A DNA stretch of 64,000 bases from NCBI RefSeq assembly GCF_008728635.1, contig NZ_CP044285.1, forward strand, positions 4,216,001 to 4,280,000, read 5' to 3'. Source of the DNA: Hymenobacter baengnokdamensis (GTDB lineage Bacteria > Bacteroidota > Bacteroidia > Cytophagales > Hymenobacteraceae). Both the position numbers and the translations under genes were made by a program. The notes beneath the pieces are model-generated. The model was given only the letters and a program-made list of their open reading frames with translations. It made no database searches and was not told the origin of the DNA. How positions within the stretch are numbered: position 1 is the stretch's first letter; each line of letters starts with the position of its first letter. This document shows positions 17,087 to 25,768 of the stretch, piece by piece.

Positions 17087-18322
17087 TCACACAATCTCTT
17101 CGGGCCCGGCTACGGCCATAGCTTCATCGGCGAGTACCTGGTGGCCGGCCGGGCCGGCTTGCGTGGCCTGCACGCCCAGCAGCAGGTAGGCAATAGCGAC
17201 GAGCACGCACGCCAGGCTCAGGCCATGCACCCAGGGCAGGCGGCCGGGCTGGTTGTCGAAAATCCAGCCGGCGGCCAGGGCCCCGAGGCCAATGCCGACT
17301 TCGAGGGCAATGTACATGGTCGCCACGCCCCGGCCGCGCCGCTCGGGGTGGCTCAGGTCTATCGTCCAGGCGTAGAGCGTGGGCGAGTTCAGCCCCGTAC
17401 CCACTCCAAATATGACGGCTCCGAGCAAAAATACCGGTACCGACGGCGACCACACCAGTACCGCCAGCCCCAACGCCAGGATGGCGGCCGACCAGCGCAG
17501 CACCGGTACCCGCCCGTGGGTATCGCTGGCCTTGCCCGCCACCAGGCGCACGGCAAGCGACGCAATGGTATAGAATATATAGAACAAACCCTTTGTTGGT
17601 CCTTGCAAGCCCAGCAGCCGGCTCTGGTCGGGTATCACGGTGAGCACCGCGCCATATGGAAACAAGCACAGCAGCGTGGTGAGCGCCGGGGCCAGCACGC
17701 GGGGCTCCAGAATCTCATCGAGCTTCAGCTTTAATAAGGAAAAGTTGAAACGCTGCCGCTGGGCCTTCGGCAGCGTTTCGGTGAGGGTGCCCTGCACCAA
17801 TACGGAGAGCAGCGCCGCCGCGCTGGAGCAGTAAAACATGGTGTTGAGGGAGAACGTCTCGGCCACCCACGAGCCAAAGGCCGGCCCGGCGGCCATGCCC
17901 AGGCTGCCCGTTACGCCGAGCAGGCCCATGGCCTCGCCGCGCTTTTCGGTGGGCACAATGTCGGCCACAAACGCGGCCGTGCCCGTGGGCTTGAAGCCGG
18001 TGCTGAAGCCGTGCAGCAGCCGCAGCAGCAAAAAGCTGCTCACCGTGAGCGCCCACGGGTAGGCAAAGCCGCACAGAAAGCACACCAGCGAGCCGAATAC
18101 CATCACCGGAATCCGCCCCACGGTATCAGCCAGTTTGCCCGAAAACGGCCGCGAAATAGCGGCCGTCAGCGTAAACAGCGCAATGATAAACCCTTTGTAC
18201 TCGCCGCCGCCCAGCTGGCTGAGGTGCTCGGGCAGTTCGGGCAATAGCAGGTTGAAAGACAGAAAAAACAGAAACGACGACAGGCACATCAGCCAGAAGC
18301 CCCGCGAATACGAACCAAGCAT
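17087..18322 (-). CDS. MFS transporter
   Basis: A 411-residue major facilitator with about 12 membrane segments. The loop GKLADTVGRIPVMVFG near residue 65 is the MFS A-motif (G-x-L-a-D-x-x-G-r) and GKASDTHGRVPVLRW is its repeat in the second half. Multidrug or sugar exporters of this form are common; the substrate cannot be read. The frame is open to 18412, but those extra 30 residues read as YPLPIIHYPIAP, which is translated GGGTAAT-type repeat. I therefore choose the ATG at 18320-18322 (MLGSYSRGFW). Confidence 0.88.
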   Translation of the reverse strand: MLGSYSRGFWLMCLSSFLFFLSFNLLLPELPEHLSQLGGGEYKGFIIALFTLTAAISRPFSGKLADTVGRIPVMVFGSLVCFLCGFAYPWALTVSSFLLLRLLHGFSTGFKPTGTAAFVADIVPTEKRGEAMGLLGVTGSLGMAAGPAFGSWVAETFSLNTMFYCSSAAALLSVLVQGTLTETLPKAQRQRFNFSLLKLKLDEILEPRVLAPALTTLLCLFPYGAVLTVIPDQSRLLGLQGPTKGLFYIFYTIASLAVRLVAGKASDTHGRVPVLRWSAAILALGLAVLVWSPSVPVFLLGAVIFGVGTGLNSPTLYAWTIDLSHPERRGRGVATMYIALEVGIGLGALAAGWIFDNQPGRLPWVHGLSLACVLVAIAYLLLGVQATQAGPAGHQVLADEAMAVAGPEEIV

Positions 18323-18347
18323 AAGTGCAGCAAAGGTCGGGGCGATT

Positions 18348-18436
18348 GGGTAATGAATAATGGGTAATGGGTAGTGGCTACTATCGTTCTGGCTTTGGCC
18401 AGCATTACTCATTACTGATTACCCATTACTCATTAC
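18348..18436. repeat. heptamer inverted repeat, solo copy
   Basis: The left arm (18348-18376) is made of GGGTAAT/GAATAAT units; the right arm (18402-18436) is made of the complementary ATTACCC/ATTACTC units. The loop is about 25 bases. The same unit type flanks the four-helix-bundle gene near 57.7-58.2 kb. It lies between two divergent transporter genes, upstream of both. Confidence 0.75.
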
Positions 18437-18501
18437 CTGTTATCCCCTGCCAAAACGGCCACTCGCCCACTGCGGCCCCAAATGTGTCAGGATAGCGGTC
18501 T

Positions 18502-20391
18502 ATGAGCTGGCTAACGTCCTTTTTCAAAACTATTTCTGCTAAAAACCCCGGCTCCGGGCGCGGCCCCGAGAAGCCGGCCGTGAGCGTGCGCGAGCGGGTA
18601 TCGGCGCTGCGCCACCTGCCGGCTTTTCTTCAGCTCATCTGGCAAACCTCGGCAGGCCTGACCCTGGGAAACATAGCGTTAAGACTATGTAGAGCCGCCT
18701 TGCCGCTGGCCATGCTGTACATCGGCCGGCTTATTCTCGATGATATCGTGCAGCTGACCAAGCTTCCAGCGGCCAGCCGGGTAGTGTCGCCGGTCTTTGG
18801 CCTGGTAGCCCTGGAATTCGGGCTGGTGCTGCTCACCGATGCGCTGGGCCGCGCCGTGGCGCTGCTCGACTCGCTGCTCGGTGACTTGTTTGCCAATGCC
18901 AGCTCGGTGCGCCTCATGCGCCACGCCGCCGAGCTGGACCTCGACCAGTTCGAAGACAGCAATTTTTACGACAAGCTGGAGCGCGCCCGCCGCCAGACGC
19001 TCTCGCGCTCGGTGCTCATGAGCCAGGTGCTGGCCCAGGGCCAGGATGCTGTGACCCTGGTGCTGCTGGCCGGTGGCCTCGTGGCGTTTCAGCCCTGGCT
19101 GCTGGGCCTGCTGCTGCTGGCCGTGGTGCCCGCCTTTTTGGGCGAAAGCCACTTCAACGAGCGCAGCTACTCGCTTTCGCACTCCTGGACGCCCGAGCGC
19201 CGCGAGCTCGACTACCTGCGCCAGACCGGCGCCAGCGACGAAACGGCCAAGGAAGTGAAGATATTCGGCTTGTCCGATTTCCTTATAAACCGCTTCTCCA
19301 CCCTTTCCGACCAGTTTTACCGCGAAAACAAAACCCTGGCCCTGCGCCGCGCCGGCTGGGGCACGGTGTTCGCGGCTATCGGGGCAGCCGGCTATTATGG
19401 CGCTTACCTCTACATTATCAGGCAAACCGTGAGCGGCGCGATTTCCATCGGCCAGCTTACGTTTCTGGCGGGCTCGTTTGCCCGGCTGCGCAGCCTGCTC
19501 GAAGGCATTCTGAGCCGCTTCAGCCAGGTGGCCGACGGCGCCCTATACTTACAGGACTTCTTCGACTTTTTTCAAATCGAGCCGCGCATCGTGCGGCCCC
19601 GGCTGGGGCAGGCAGTGCGGGCCTTCCCGCGCCCCATCCGGCAGGGATTTACGTTTGAGGATGTCGGCTTTAGGTATAAAAACGCCGAAAAATGGGCCCT
19701 GCGCCACCTTAGCTTCGAGCTGCGGGCCGGCGAAAAGCTGGCGCTCGTGGGCGAAAACGGGGCCGGCAAAACCACGCTCGTCAAGCTGCTGGCCCGCCTC
19801 TACGACCCCAGCGAAGGGCGCATTCTGCTCGACGGCCACGACCTGCGCGAGTATGACCCCGCCGAGCTGCGCCAGGAAATCGGCGTCATCTTCCAGGATT
19901 TTGTGCGCTTCCAGCTGCCCGCCGGCCAGAACCTGGCCGTGGGCCGCATCGACGAGCGCCAGAACCAGCCGCGCATTGAGCAGGCGGCCCAGCAGAGCCT
20001 GGCCGACACGGTTATTGCCAAGCTGCCGCAGGGCTACGACCAGATGATTGGCCGCCGCTTCAACGGCGGCGTGGACCTAAGTGGCGGCGAGTGGCAGAAA
20101 ATCGCGCTGGGCCGCGCCTACATGCGCGACGCCCAGCTGCTCATCCTCGACGAGCCCACCGCCGCCCTCGACGCCCGCGCCGAGCACGAGGTATTTCTGC
20201 GCTTTGCTGAGTTGACTAAGGGCAAAACCGCCGTGCTCATCTCCCACCGCTTCAGCACCGTGCGCATGGCCGACCGCATCCTGGTTATCGAGCACGGCCG
20301 CGTGCAGGAAATCGGCTCACACGAAGAATTGCTGGCGAAGGATGGATGCTACGCCGAACTGTTTGCCTTACAGGCCGCAGGGTACCGGTAG
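18502..20391 (+). CDS. ABC transporter, fused permease and ATPase
   Basis: A 629-residue half-transporter of the exporter type. Residues about 60-380 hold six membrane segments, and the ATPase domain starts near 385. Walker A is GENGAGKTTL with Lys423, the signature is LSGGEWQKIALGR near 526, and Walker B runs into LILDEPTAALD near 550, followed by the switch His in VLISHRFSTV. Such proteins export lipids, peptides or drugs as dimers; the substrate is unknown. A decayed copy of its 3' end lies about 1.1 kb downstream at 21535-21713, so the gene was once duplicated. Confidence 0.92.
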   Translation: MSWLTSFFKTISAKNPGSGRGPEKPAVSVRERVSALRHLPAFLQLIWQTSAGLTLGNIALRLCRAALPLAMLYIGRLILDDIVQLTKLPAASRVVSPVFGLVALEFGLVLLTDALGRAVALLDSLLGDLFANASSVRLMRHAAELDLDQFEDSNFYDKLERARRQTLSRSVLMSQVLAQGQDAVTLVLLAGGLVAFQPWLLGLLLLAVVPAFLGESHFNERSYSLSHSWTPERRELDYLRQTGASDETAKEVKIFGLSDFLINRFSTLSDQFYRENKTLALRRAGWGTVFAAIGAAGYYGAYLYIIRQTVSGAISIGQLTFLAGSFARLRSLLEGILSRFSQVADGALYLQDFFDFFQIEPRIVRPRLGQAVRAFPRPIRQGFTFEDVGFRYKNAEKWALRHLSFELRAGEKLALVGENGAGKTTLVKLLARLYDPSEGRILLDGHDLREYDPAELRQEIGVIFQDFVRFQLPAGQNLAVGRIDERQNQPRIEQAAQQSLADTVIAKLPQGYDQMIGRRFNGGVDLSGGEWQKIALGRAYMRDAQLLILDEPTAALDARAEHEVFLRFAELTKGKTAVLISHRFSTVRMADRILVIEHGRVQEIGSHEELLAKDGCYAELFALQAAGYR

Positions 20392-20408
20392 CGGTGGATT
20401 AGCAAAGA

Positions 20409-20556
20409 AGCTGTTTAGAAAGTCGTCAGAGCGTCCTGCTGAGCTTGTCGAAGCATCTCTACCGCTTCGTTGAGCAGTTTGGTTGAAGCGGTGGAGATGC
20501 TTCGACAAGCTCAGCATGAAGGTCAATGTTAAATTTTAAGACTTCCTAAACAGCTT
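20409..20556. repeat. nested inverted repeat, MITE-like
   Basis: Outer arms 20409-20425 and 20540-20556 (17 bp, one mismatch, AAGCTGTTTAG...) enclose inner arms 20437-20468 and 20485-20516 (32 bp, one mismatch) built around GAGCTTGTCGAAGCATCTC. The whole unit is 148 bp and could fold into one long stem. It lies 18 bases after the ABC transporter stop. Confidence 0.8.
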
Positions 20557-20694
20557 CCTTATTACTTTGATAGTGACAAGGCTGACTACTCAGGACTGAA
20601 TGTTGAAAAAGGAATTAGGAATTTTACTTTTAATACAAGACTTGGTGTCACGGGATTTGTGGACGACAGAAACGTTAAATGGACAAGACAATAA
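20533..20694 (+). pseudogene. C-terminal gene remnant
   Basis: An open stretch without start codon leads to TAA at 20692-20694. From 20557 it translates as PYYFDSDKADYSGLNVEKG, then IRNFTFNTRLGVTGFVDDRN and VKWTRQ. It is AT-rich and protein-like, unlike the surrounding repeats, and its 5' part is the arm of the nested repeat. I do not recognise the family. It looks like the tail of a gene cut by the repeat element. Confidence 0.4.
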
Positions 20695-20905
20695 AGGCAG
20701 CTGCTAACACGGATTTTGCGTCAGGCGGGCCGATGTGCAAATTTTAAGCATTGTGCTTCTATTAAACTTTAGCAATAATTTGAAGCATTGTGCTCCGAAA
20801 CTGGCCCGAACGCAAAGCCCGAGACCGTTATTCTAATAGCTGCCCCCTTGCTCTCAATTGTCGGCTTCGGCCAGCCCGTAAGCCACATGCGCCGAGCACG
20901 TATAG
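20695..20905. other. intergenic stretch with direct repeats
   Basis: No gene is supported here. AAGCATTGTGCT occurs at 20746-20757 and again at 20783-20794, within a longer similar context, in an AT-rich block. Together with the remnant before it this looks like scar sequence from earlier insertions and deletions. Confidence 0.5.
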
Positions 20906-21517
20906 CTACTCCACATCGTCGGCCGGGTCGGGAAAATGGGGGCGCAACGGGGCCACCTCCGTGTCTTCGTACACTTGCGCCAGAGTCAGGCGAAAATTCA
21001 GCTCCGGTACTACAATCTCCTCCGCGGGCTCGGTGAGCACGGTATGCGTCCATTCGTTGCTGGCAGTGCGCCGGTACCACTCTACCAGCCAGCGGTTTTG
21101 GGCCACGAGCAGATAGTGCTGCAAAGAAGGTAGGGTTTTGTATTTTTTGAATTTGTGTCCCCGGTCATAGTACGCGGTAGAGGGAGACAGCACCTCTGCT
21201 AGCAGCACCGGCGATTCTACCCGGCGCGTTTGTTGCGCATCCTGCGGGCTGCACGTTACCTGCACGTCGGGGTACACGTACTGCTGCTCCTGCCGGACGG
21301 TCAGCTGCACGTTTTCCATAAATACCTGGCAGCCTCGCCCGCGTAGCGCCAGGCGCAGACCCAGGTAAAGGTTACCAGTGATAAGGTTGTGCACTTTGCT
21401 TTCGCCCGCCATCGCAAAAACTTCGCCCTCGAAAAACTCGTGACGCACGTCGCTGGCTTCTTCTAAAGCAAAATACTCCTCGGCTGTATAGCGGCGCTGC
21501 GTTTCGGCGTGTCCCAT
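20906..21517 (-). CDS. Uma2 family (DUF820) restriction-endonuclease-like protein
   Basis: A 203-residue protein of the Uma2 family, which has a PD-(D/E)xK nuclease fold and unknown biological role; many copies are common in Cyanobacteria and Bacteroidota. Visible family features are RRYTAEEYFALEE, RHEFFEGEVFAMAG, the core VYPDVQVTC with catalytic-site Asp, and LLAEVLSPSTAYYDRGHK with Glu and the following Lys-rich helix KFKKYKTLPSLQHYLLV. The start chosen is the ATG at 21515-21517; upstream of it the frame only translates the ABC remnant. The gene lies between the ABC exporter and the remnant of its copy, so it probably arrived there with the rearrangement. Confidence 0.82.
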   Translation of the reverse strand: MGHAETQRRYTAEEYFALEEASDVRHEFFEGEVFAMAGESKVHNLITGNLYLGLRLALRGRGCQVFMENVQLTVRQEQQYVYPDVQVTCSPQDAQQTRRVESPVLLAEVLSPSTAYYDRGHKFKKYKTLPSLQHYLLVAQNRWLVEWYRRTASNEWTHTVLTEPAEEIVVPELNFRLTLAQVYEDTEVAPLRPHFPDPADDVE

Positions 21518-21534
21518 AATAGCCAAAGATACTA

Positions 21535-21713
21535 ACGGCGGCGAGTGGCGAAAATCACCCTGAACCGCGCCTACATGCGCGAGGCCCGACCCAAGCCGCA
21601 TCCTGGTAGCTGAGCACGGCCGCGCTCAGGAAATTGGCTCGCACGAAGAGCTGCGGGCCAAGAACGGCCAGTACGCGGAGCTATTTCAGCTCCAAACGGC
21701 GGGCTACTGCTAA
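21535..21713 (+). pseudogene. decayed copy of the ABC transporter 3' end
   Basis: 21535-21590 matches the signature region of the upstream ABC gene (GGCGGCGAGTGGC, then CGCGCCTACATGCGCGAGGC). 21598-21713 then matches its last 39 codons, ending EEL, AKNGQYAELFQLQTAGYC and stop; the intact gene has AKDGCYAELFALQAAGYR. Roughly 160-170 bases between the two parts, including Walker B, are missing, and the first part is frameshifted. It is therefore a duplicate that lost its 5' end and an internal segment. Confidence 0.85.
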
Positions 21714-21873
21714 AGCTGACCTTCCGGCAAGCTGCTGCGGAGCCGGACAATGAATTTTCGAGTAATTCGCGCCTGCCGCAACAACTCCTGGCCGTTAATA
21801 AGCTGAACACTAGCCGGAAAGTAAATTTCCCTACGTAGCTTAGAGAATTCAACGAATTCCTTACCCTATTGCC

Positions 21874-22548
21874 ATGAGATTTACTGCTACTCTCCAGCTT
21901 ATCTGCCTGTTAAGCCTGGGCTTGCTTGCCAGCTGCCTTACCTCCCGTGATGCCCGCATCGAATCGAGCTACAGCTACCGGGGGCGCTTTCGCCACTACC
22001 GCACCTATGGTTTTTTGAGCGGCAATGGCCTCGCCGCCGACAGCACCCGTCTCAGCGAGTCATTGCGCGATGCCATTCGGCAGCGCATGCGTCTGCAAGG
22101 CTACCGCTTTTCGAAGCGCAACCCCGATTTGATGGTGAGCTACAAATTATTTGAGGGCGATATGCACTTTCCCGGCTTTGTGCAGGAAGACATCACCCGC
22201 TGGGTAAAAAACAACGATGCGGAAGACGAGCAAACTCCCGAAGAGCAGCGCCACGGCTACCAGCGCACCCGCCTGCTCATGCTCGATGGTACGCTCATGG
22301 TAACCCTAATTGATACCAAGACGGACAACGCCATCTGGAATGGCTACGCCTCGGGCGTGACCGTGCCCGAGGGTCTGCGGGGCGAGTACGTGCTGGTGCG
22401 CTCGGTGCGCTCCATCTTCGACCGGTATCGCATTTTTACCGAGAATTACTTCAACGGCGGCAACCTCGACGGGGCTATGAACGGCCAGTCATTCGACGGG
22501 TCGGGGTCCGCTCCTGCGCCTGCGCAGCCCACTGAAACCCCACGCTAA
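21874..22548 (+). CDS. DUF4136 domain lipoprotein
   Basis: A 224-residue predicted lipoprotein. The signal LQLICLLSLGLLASC ends in a lipobox with Cys21. The rest fits DUF4136: a tyrosine-rich start (SYSYRGRFRHYRTYGFL), the helix SLRDAIRQRMRLQGYRFS, then NPDLMVSYKL and the strand pair LMVTLIDTKTDNAIWNGYASG. The family is exported and of unknown function. The C-terminus (after residue 200) is Gly/Ser/Pro-rich and probably disordered. It stands alone, 97 bases before nuoA, which has its own promoter. Confidence 0.75.
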   Translation: MRFTATLQLICLLSLGLLASCLTSRDARIESSYSYRGRFRHYRTYGFLSGNGLAADSTRLSESLRDAIRQRMRLQGYRFSKRNPDLMVSYKLFEGDMHFPGFVQEDITRWVKNNDAEDEQTPEEQRHGYQRTRLLMLDGTLMVTLIDTKTDNAIWNGYASGVTVPEGLRGEYVLVRSVRSIFDRYRIFTENYFNGGNLDGAMNGQSFDGSGSAPAPAQPTETPR

Positions 22549-22593
22549 GTAGTAGCGGGCCACTTTTCGCTTTCGCCCAACCCGGCGCAAGTG

Positions 22594-22601
22594 TACCTTT
22601 G
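22594..22601 (+). promoter_or_regulatory. TACCTTTG -7 box of the nuo operon
   Basis: A perfect TAnnTTTG match 43 bases before the nuoA ATG. A TTTCG at 22571-22575 lies at about the right distance for a weak -33 box. It is the only good promoter seen ahead of the ten nuo genes. Confidence 0.6.
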
Positions 22602-22644
22602 CTTGTCCGCACCAGTGCGCCCGCTACCTAACTAGCTGACCTGT

Positions 22645-23103
22645 ATGCTTCTTGCCCTAAATTCTTCTTATCAGCCCAGCGACTACCTACCCATACTCGT
22701 GCAGTTTGGGCTGGCTGTGGCTTTCGTAACCTTCGCCATGGTGGTGTCGCACCTCGTGGGGCCCAATCGCCACAGCCGTGTGAAGGATGCCGCCTTTGAG
22801 TGCGGCATTGAGAGCGTGGGCAACGCCCGCACGCCCATCTCAGTCAAATATTTTCTTACGGCTATATTGTTCGTCCTGTTCGACGTCGAAGTGATTTTCA
22901 TGTACCCCTGGGCCGTGAATTTCCGTCAGCTCGGCACGGCTGGCTTTGTGGAGATGATTATCTTCATGACGCTGCTCATGGCCGGCTTCGGCTACGTTAT
23001 TAAAAAGGGGATTCTGCGCTGGAACGAGGCTGTTCCGAGCCAAACTTTCGTTGCAAAACCGGTGTTGGTAAAGCAGCCCGCCGAAGCCGCGCAGGCTGCC
23101 TAA
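22645..23103 (+). CDS. nuoA: NADH-quinone oxidoreductase subunit A
   Basis: Subunit A of complex I, an inner-membrane protein with three membrane segments that helps join the peripheral and membrane arms. The 152-residue protein shows the family core FECGIESVGNARTPISVKYFLTAI with the conserved Cys-Gly and KYFL (in two overlapping parts), then LFDVEVIFMYPWAV. The C-terminus has an Ala-rich tail. nuoB starts 15 bases later. First gene of the operon. Confidence 0.95.
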   Translation: MLLALNSSYQPSDYLPILVQFGLAVAFVTFAMVVSHLVGPNRHSRVKDAAFECGIESVGNARTPISVKYFLTAILFVLFDVEVIFMYPWAVNFRQLGTAGFVEMIIFMTLLMAGFGYVIKKGILRWNEAVPSQTFVAKPVLVKQPAEAAQAA

Positions 23104-23118
23104 CCCGACCTTTCTATC

Positions 23119-23673
23119 ATGGATACCCGCGTTCCTGAAATCAAAACCGTGCCGGCCCCCGAGGGTATTGAAGGCGCTGGTTTCTTTGCTACTTCCCTCG
23201 AAAAAGTGGTGGGCATTGCCCGTGCCAACTCCCTGTGGCCCCTACCCTTTGCTACTTCATGCTGCGGCATCGAGTTTATGGCTACCATGGGCGCGCACTA
23301 CGACATCTCGCGCTTTGGCTCCGAGCGCCCCAGCTTCTCGCCCCGGCAGGCCGACCTGCTGATGGTAATGGGCACCATTGCCAAGAAGATGGCGCCCATC
23401 GTGAAGCAGGTGTACGAGCAGATGGCCGAGCCCCGCTGGGTGCTGGCCATGGGTGCCTGCGCCTGCTCGGGCGGCATTTTTGACAGCTACTCGGTGCTGC
23501 AGGGCATCGACCGCATCATCCCGGTCGATGTATATATCCCCGGCTGCCCGCCCCGCCCCGAGCAGGTGCTCGATGGCCTGATGCGCGTGCAGGACCTGGC
23601 CAAGAACGAAAGCCTGCGCCGCCGCAATTCGCCCGAATACCAGGCCCTGCTCGCTTCTTATAACATTAAATAA
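23119..23673 (+). CDS. nuoB: NADH-quinone oxidoreductase subunit B
   Basis: Subunit B carries cluster N2, the last iron-sulfur centre before quinone. The 184-residue protein has the four ligands Cys48 and Cys49 ([11 protein letters not shown]), Cys114 (MGACACSGG) and Cys143 (IPGCPPRPE); the spacing of 65 and 29 residues equals that of the E. coli protein. A palindromic hairpin follows at 23680-23721 before nuoC. Identity is secure. Confidence 0.96.
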   Translation: MDTRVPEIKTVPAPEGIEGAGFFATSLEKVVGIARANSLWPLPFATSCCGIEFMATMGAHYDISRFGSERPSFSPRQADLLMVMGTIAKKMAPIVKQVYEQMAEPRWVLAMGACACSGGIFDSYSVLQGIDRIIPVDVYIPGCPPRPEQVLDGLMRVQDLAKNESLRRRNSPEYQALLASYNIK

Positions 23674-23679
23674 TTCAAA

Positions 23680-23721
23680 GCAGGGGAGCCTGCTTCAACA
23701 AGCTTAGCAGGCTCCCCTGCT
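23680..23721. repeat. hairpin between nuoB and nuoC
   Basis: AGCAGGGGAGCCTGCT (23680-23695) and its complement (23706-23721) form perfect 16-bp arms around a 10-base loop, each arm being partly self-complementary as well. It has no T run and is probably a transcript-stabilising or REP-like hairpin, not a full terminator, since nuo genes continue. Confidence 0.75.
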
Positions 23722-23797
23722 TGCTGAACGATTCACAAACGGCATAGTAGAGCTGCTCCGGCAACCTCAGCATGGCGTTCTTATATAAGGTCCAGAA

Positions 23798-24367
23798 ATG
23801 GCTGACCCGACCAAAGAAGAATCTACTGCCGCGCAGGATACCGCCGTCGCCCAGGACCCTGCCGCAAAGCAAAACGCGCAGGTGCTGGCGCTGCTGCACA
23901 GCCTGTTTGGCGAGGCCACCTTCACCGACGTGCACGAGCCCTACGGCCTGCTCACGGTGACGACCAAGCGCGAGCATATTCACCACATTGTGGCCGGCTT
24001 GCAGCAGGATGAAACCCTCAAGTTTCACTTCCTCACCACGATGTGCGGCATCAACTACCCGGAAAACCTGAACCAGGAGCTGGGGATGATTTACCACCTG
24101 CACAGCCTGGTGCACAACATCCGGCTGCGCATCAAGATTTTCTTTCCGCTGGCCGACCCCGTGGTGCCCACGCTGACTGACCTCTACGCCACCGCCAACT
24201 GGATGGAGCGCGAGGCCTACGATTTTTTCGGCATTATCTTCACCGGCCACCCCAACCTGCGCCGCATCCTGAATGTGGAAGACATGGACTACCACCCCAT
24301 GCGCCGGCAGTATCCGCTCGAAGACGGTACGCGCGAAGACAAAACCGACCTCTTCTTTGGTCGCTAA
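23798..24367 (+). CDS. nuoC: NADH-quinone oxidoreductase subunit C
   Basis: Subunit C of the hydrophilic arm, here separate from nuoD (they are fused in E. coli). The 189-residue protein has the 30-kDa subunit signature around ATANWMEREAYDFFGI and the ending RRQYPLEDGTREDKTDLFFGR. An Ala/Lys/Gln-rich N-terminal extension of about 25 residues precedes the domain. The ATG at 23798 follows a 124-base gap with a hairpin. A REP-like hairpin lies before nuoD. Confidence 0.94.
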   Translation: MADPTKEESTAAQDTAVAQDPAAKQNAQVLALLHSLFGEATFTDVHEPYGLLTVTTKREHIHHIVAGLQQDETLKFHFLTTMCGINYPENLNQELGMIYHLHSLVHNIRLRIKIFFPLADPVVPTLTDLYATANWMEREAYDFFGIIFTGHPNLRRILNVEDMDYHPMRRQYPLEDGTREDKTDLFFGR

Positions 24368-24378
24368 ACTCTCCTATC

Positions 24379-24482
24379 TGTCATGCTGACGAAGGAAGCA
24401 TCTTATCACGTTCTCCCTCGGCAGAGTTAGTAACCCCAGCGGCGCGGACGTGATAAGGTCCTTCGCTGCGCTCAGGATGACA
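24379..24482. repeat. REP-like palindrome before nuoD
   Basis: The left arm TGTCATGCTGACGAAGG continues to GCATCTTATCACG; the right arm reads CGTGATAAGGTCCTTCG, then GCTCAGGATGACA. The arms pair imperfectly around a GC-rich loop. The element ends 10 bases before the nuoD ATG. A related copy lies before nuoJ at 31802-31906. Confidence 0.75.
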
Positions 24483-24492
24483 TAAAATCGAA

Positions 24493-25755
24493 ATGGCAGT
24501 AAACGACGCCCTGGCAGGCACCCACAAGATTATTGAGGAAGCGAAGGAGCAGCAGGGCGGCCAGCTCGTGCCCACCCTAAACGACTTCTCGCAGGAGCTG
24601 ACGACCCTCAACCTGGGGCCGACGCACCCGGCTACGCACGGCATTTTCCAGAACATCCTGCAAATGGATGGCGAGCGCATCATCTCGGGCGTGCCGACCA
24701 TCGGCTACATCCACCGGGCGTTTGAGAAGATTGCCGAGCGCCGGCCATTCTACCAGATTACGCCGCTCACCGACCGCATGAACTACTGCTCGTCGCCCAT
24801 CAACAACATGGGCTGGCACATGACGGTAGAGAAGCTGCTCGGCGTTACGGTCCCCAAGCGCGCCCAGTACATGCGCGTGATTATGATGGAGCTGGCGCGC
24901 ATTGCCGACCACCTTATCTGCAACTCTATCCTGGGCGTGGATACGGGGGCTTTTACCGGCTTCCTCTACGTGTTCCAGGAGCGCGAGAAGATTTACGAGA
25001 TTTACGAGGAAGTCTGCGGCTCGCGCCTCACCACCAACATGGGCCGCGTGGGCGGTATGGAGCGCGACTTCTCCCCGGTAGCCCTCGACAAGCTGCGCAA
25101 GTGGCTGAAGGAGTTTCCGGCCGTAATGAAGGAGTTTGAGGCCATGTTCAACCGCAACCGCATCTTCATGGACCGCGTGGTGAACGTGGGCCCGATTACG
25201 GCAGAGAAGGCGTTGAACTACGGCTTCACCGGCCCCAACCTGCGGGCCGCCGGCGTCGATTACGACGTGCGGGTAATGAATCCGTACTCTTCGTATGAGG
25301 ATTTCGAGTTTGATATTCCGGTGGGTACCAACGGCGACACCTACGACCGCTTTCTGGTACGCAACGAGGAAATCTGGCAGAGCCTGCGCATCATCAATCA
25401 GGCGCTCGACAAGCTGCCCGACGGCCCGTTCCACGCCGATGCGCCGCACTACTACCTGCCCCCCAAGCAGGCCGTGTACAAGAACATGGAGGCCCTGATT
25501 TACCACTTCAAAATCATCATGGGCGAAATCGACGCGCCCGTGGGCGAAGTGTACCACTCGGTAGAGGGCGGCAACGGCGAGCTGGGCTTTTACCTGATTT
25601 CGGACGGCGGGCGCACGCCCTACCGCCTGCACTTTCGCCGGCCGTGCTTTATCTACTACCAGGCCTATTCGGAGATGGTAGTGGGCACGAGCCTCTCGGA
25701 TGCCATCGTGATTTTGTCGTCGATGAACGTGATTGCCGGCGAGCTGGACGCTTAA
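24493..25755 (+). CDS. nuoD: NADH-quinone oxidoreductase subunit D
   Basis: Subunit D (49-kDa) forms the quinone pocket together with NuoB. The 420-residue protein has the signature LNLGPTHPATHGIFQNIL near residue 37, with the quinone-binding His in this loop, the GYIHRAFEK segment, and GFYLISDGGRTPYRLHFRRP near the C-terminus. The N-terminal 30 residues are variable. It is followed not by nuoE but by an MntA/HepT module, 13 bases downstream. Confidence 0.95.
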   Translation: MAVNDALAGTHKIIEEAKEQQGGQLVPTLNDFSQELTTLNLGPTHPATHGIFQNILQMDGERIISGVPTIGYIHRAFEKIAERRPFYQITPLTDRMNYCSSPINNMGWHMTVEKLLGVTVPKRAQYMRVIMMELARIADHLICNSILGVDTGAFTGFLYVFQEREKIYEIYEEVCGSRLTTNMGRVGGMERDFSPVALDKLRKWLKEFPAVMKEFEAMFNRNRIFMDRVVNVGPITAEKALNYGFTGPNLRAAGVDYDVRVMNPYSSYEDFEFDIPVGTNGDTYDRFLVRNEEIWQSLRIINQALDKLPDGPFHADAPHYYLPPKQAVYKNMEALIYHFKIIMGEIDAPVGEVYHSVEGGNGELGFYLISDGGRTPYRLHFRRPCFIYYQAYSEMVVGTSLSDAIVILSSMNVIAGELDA

Positions 25756-25768
25756 TCCCTTGACTGCT

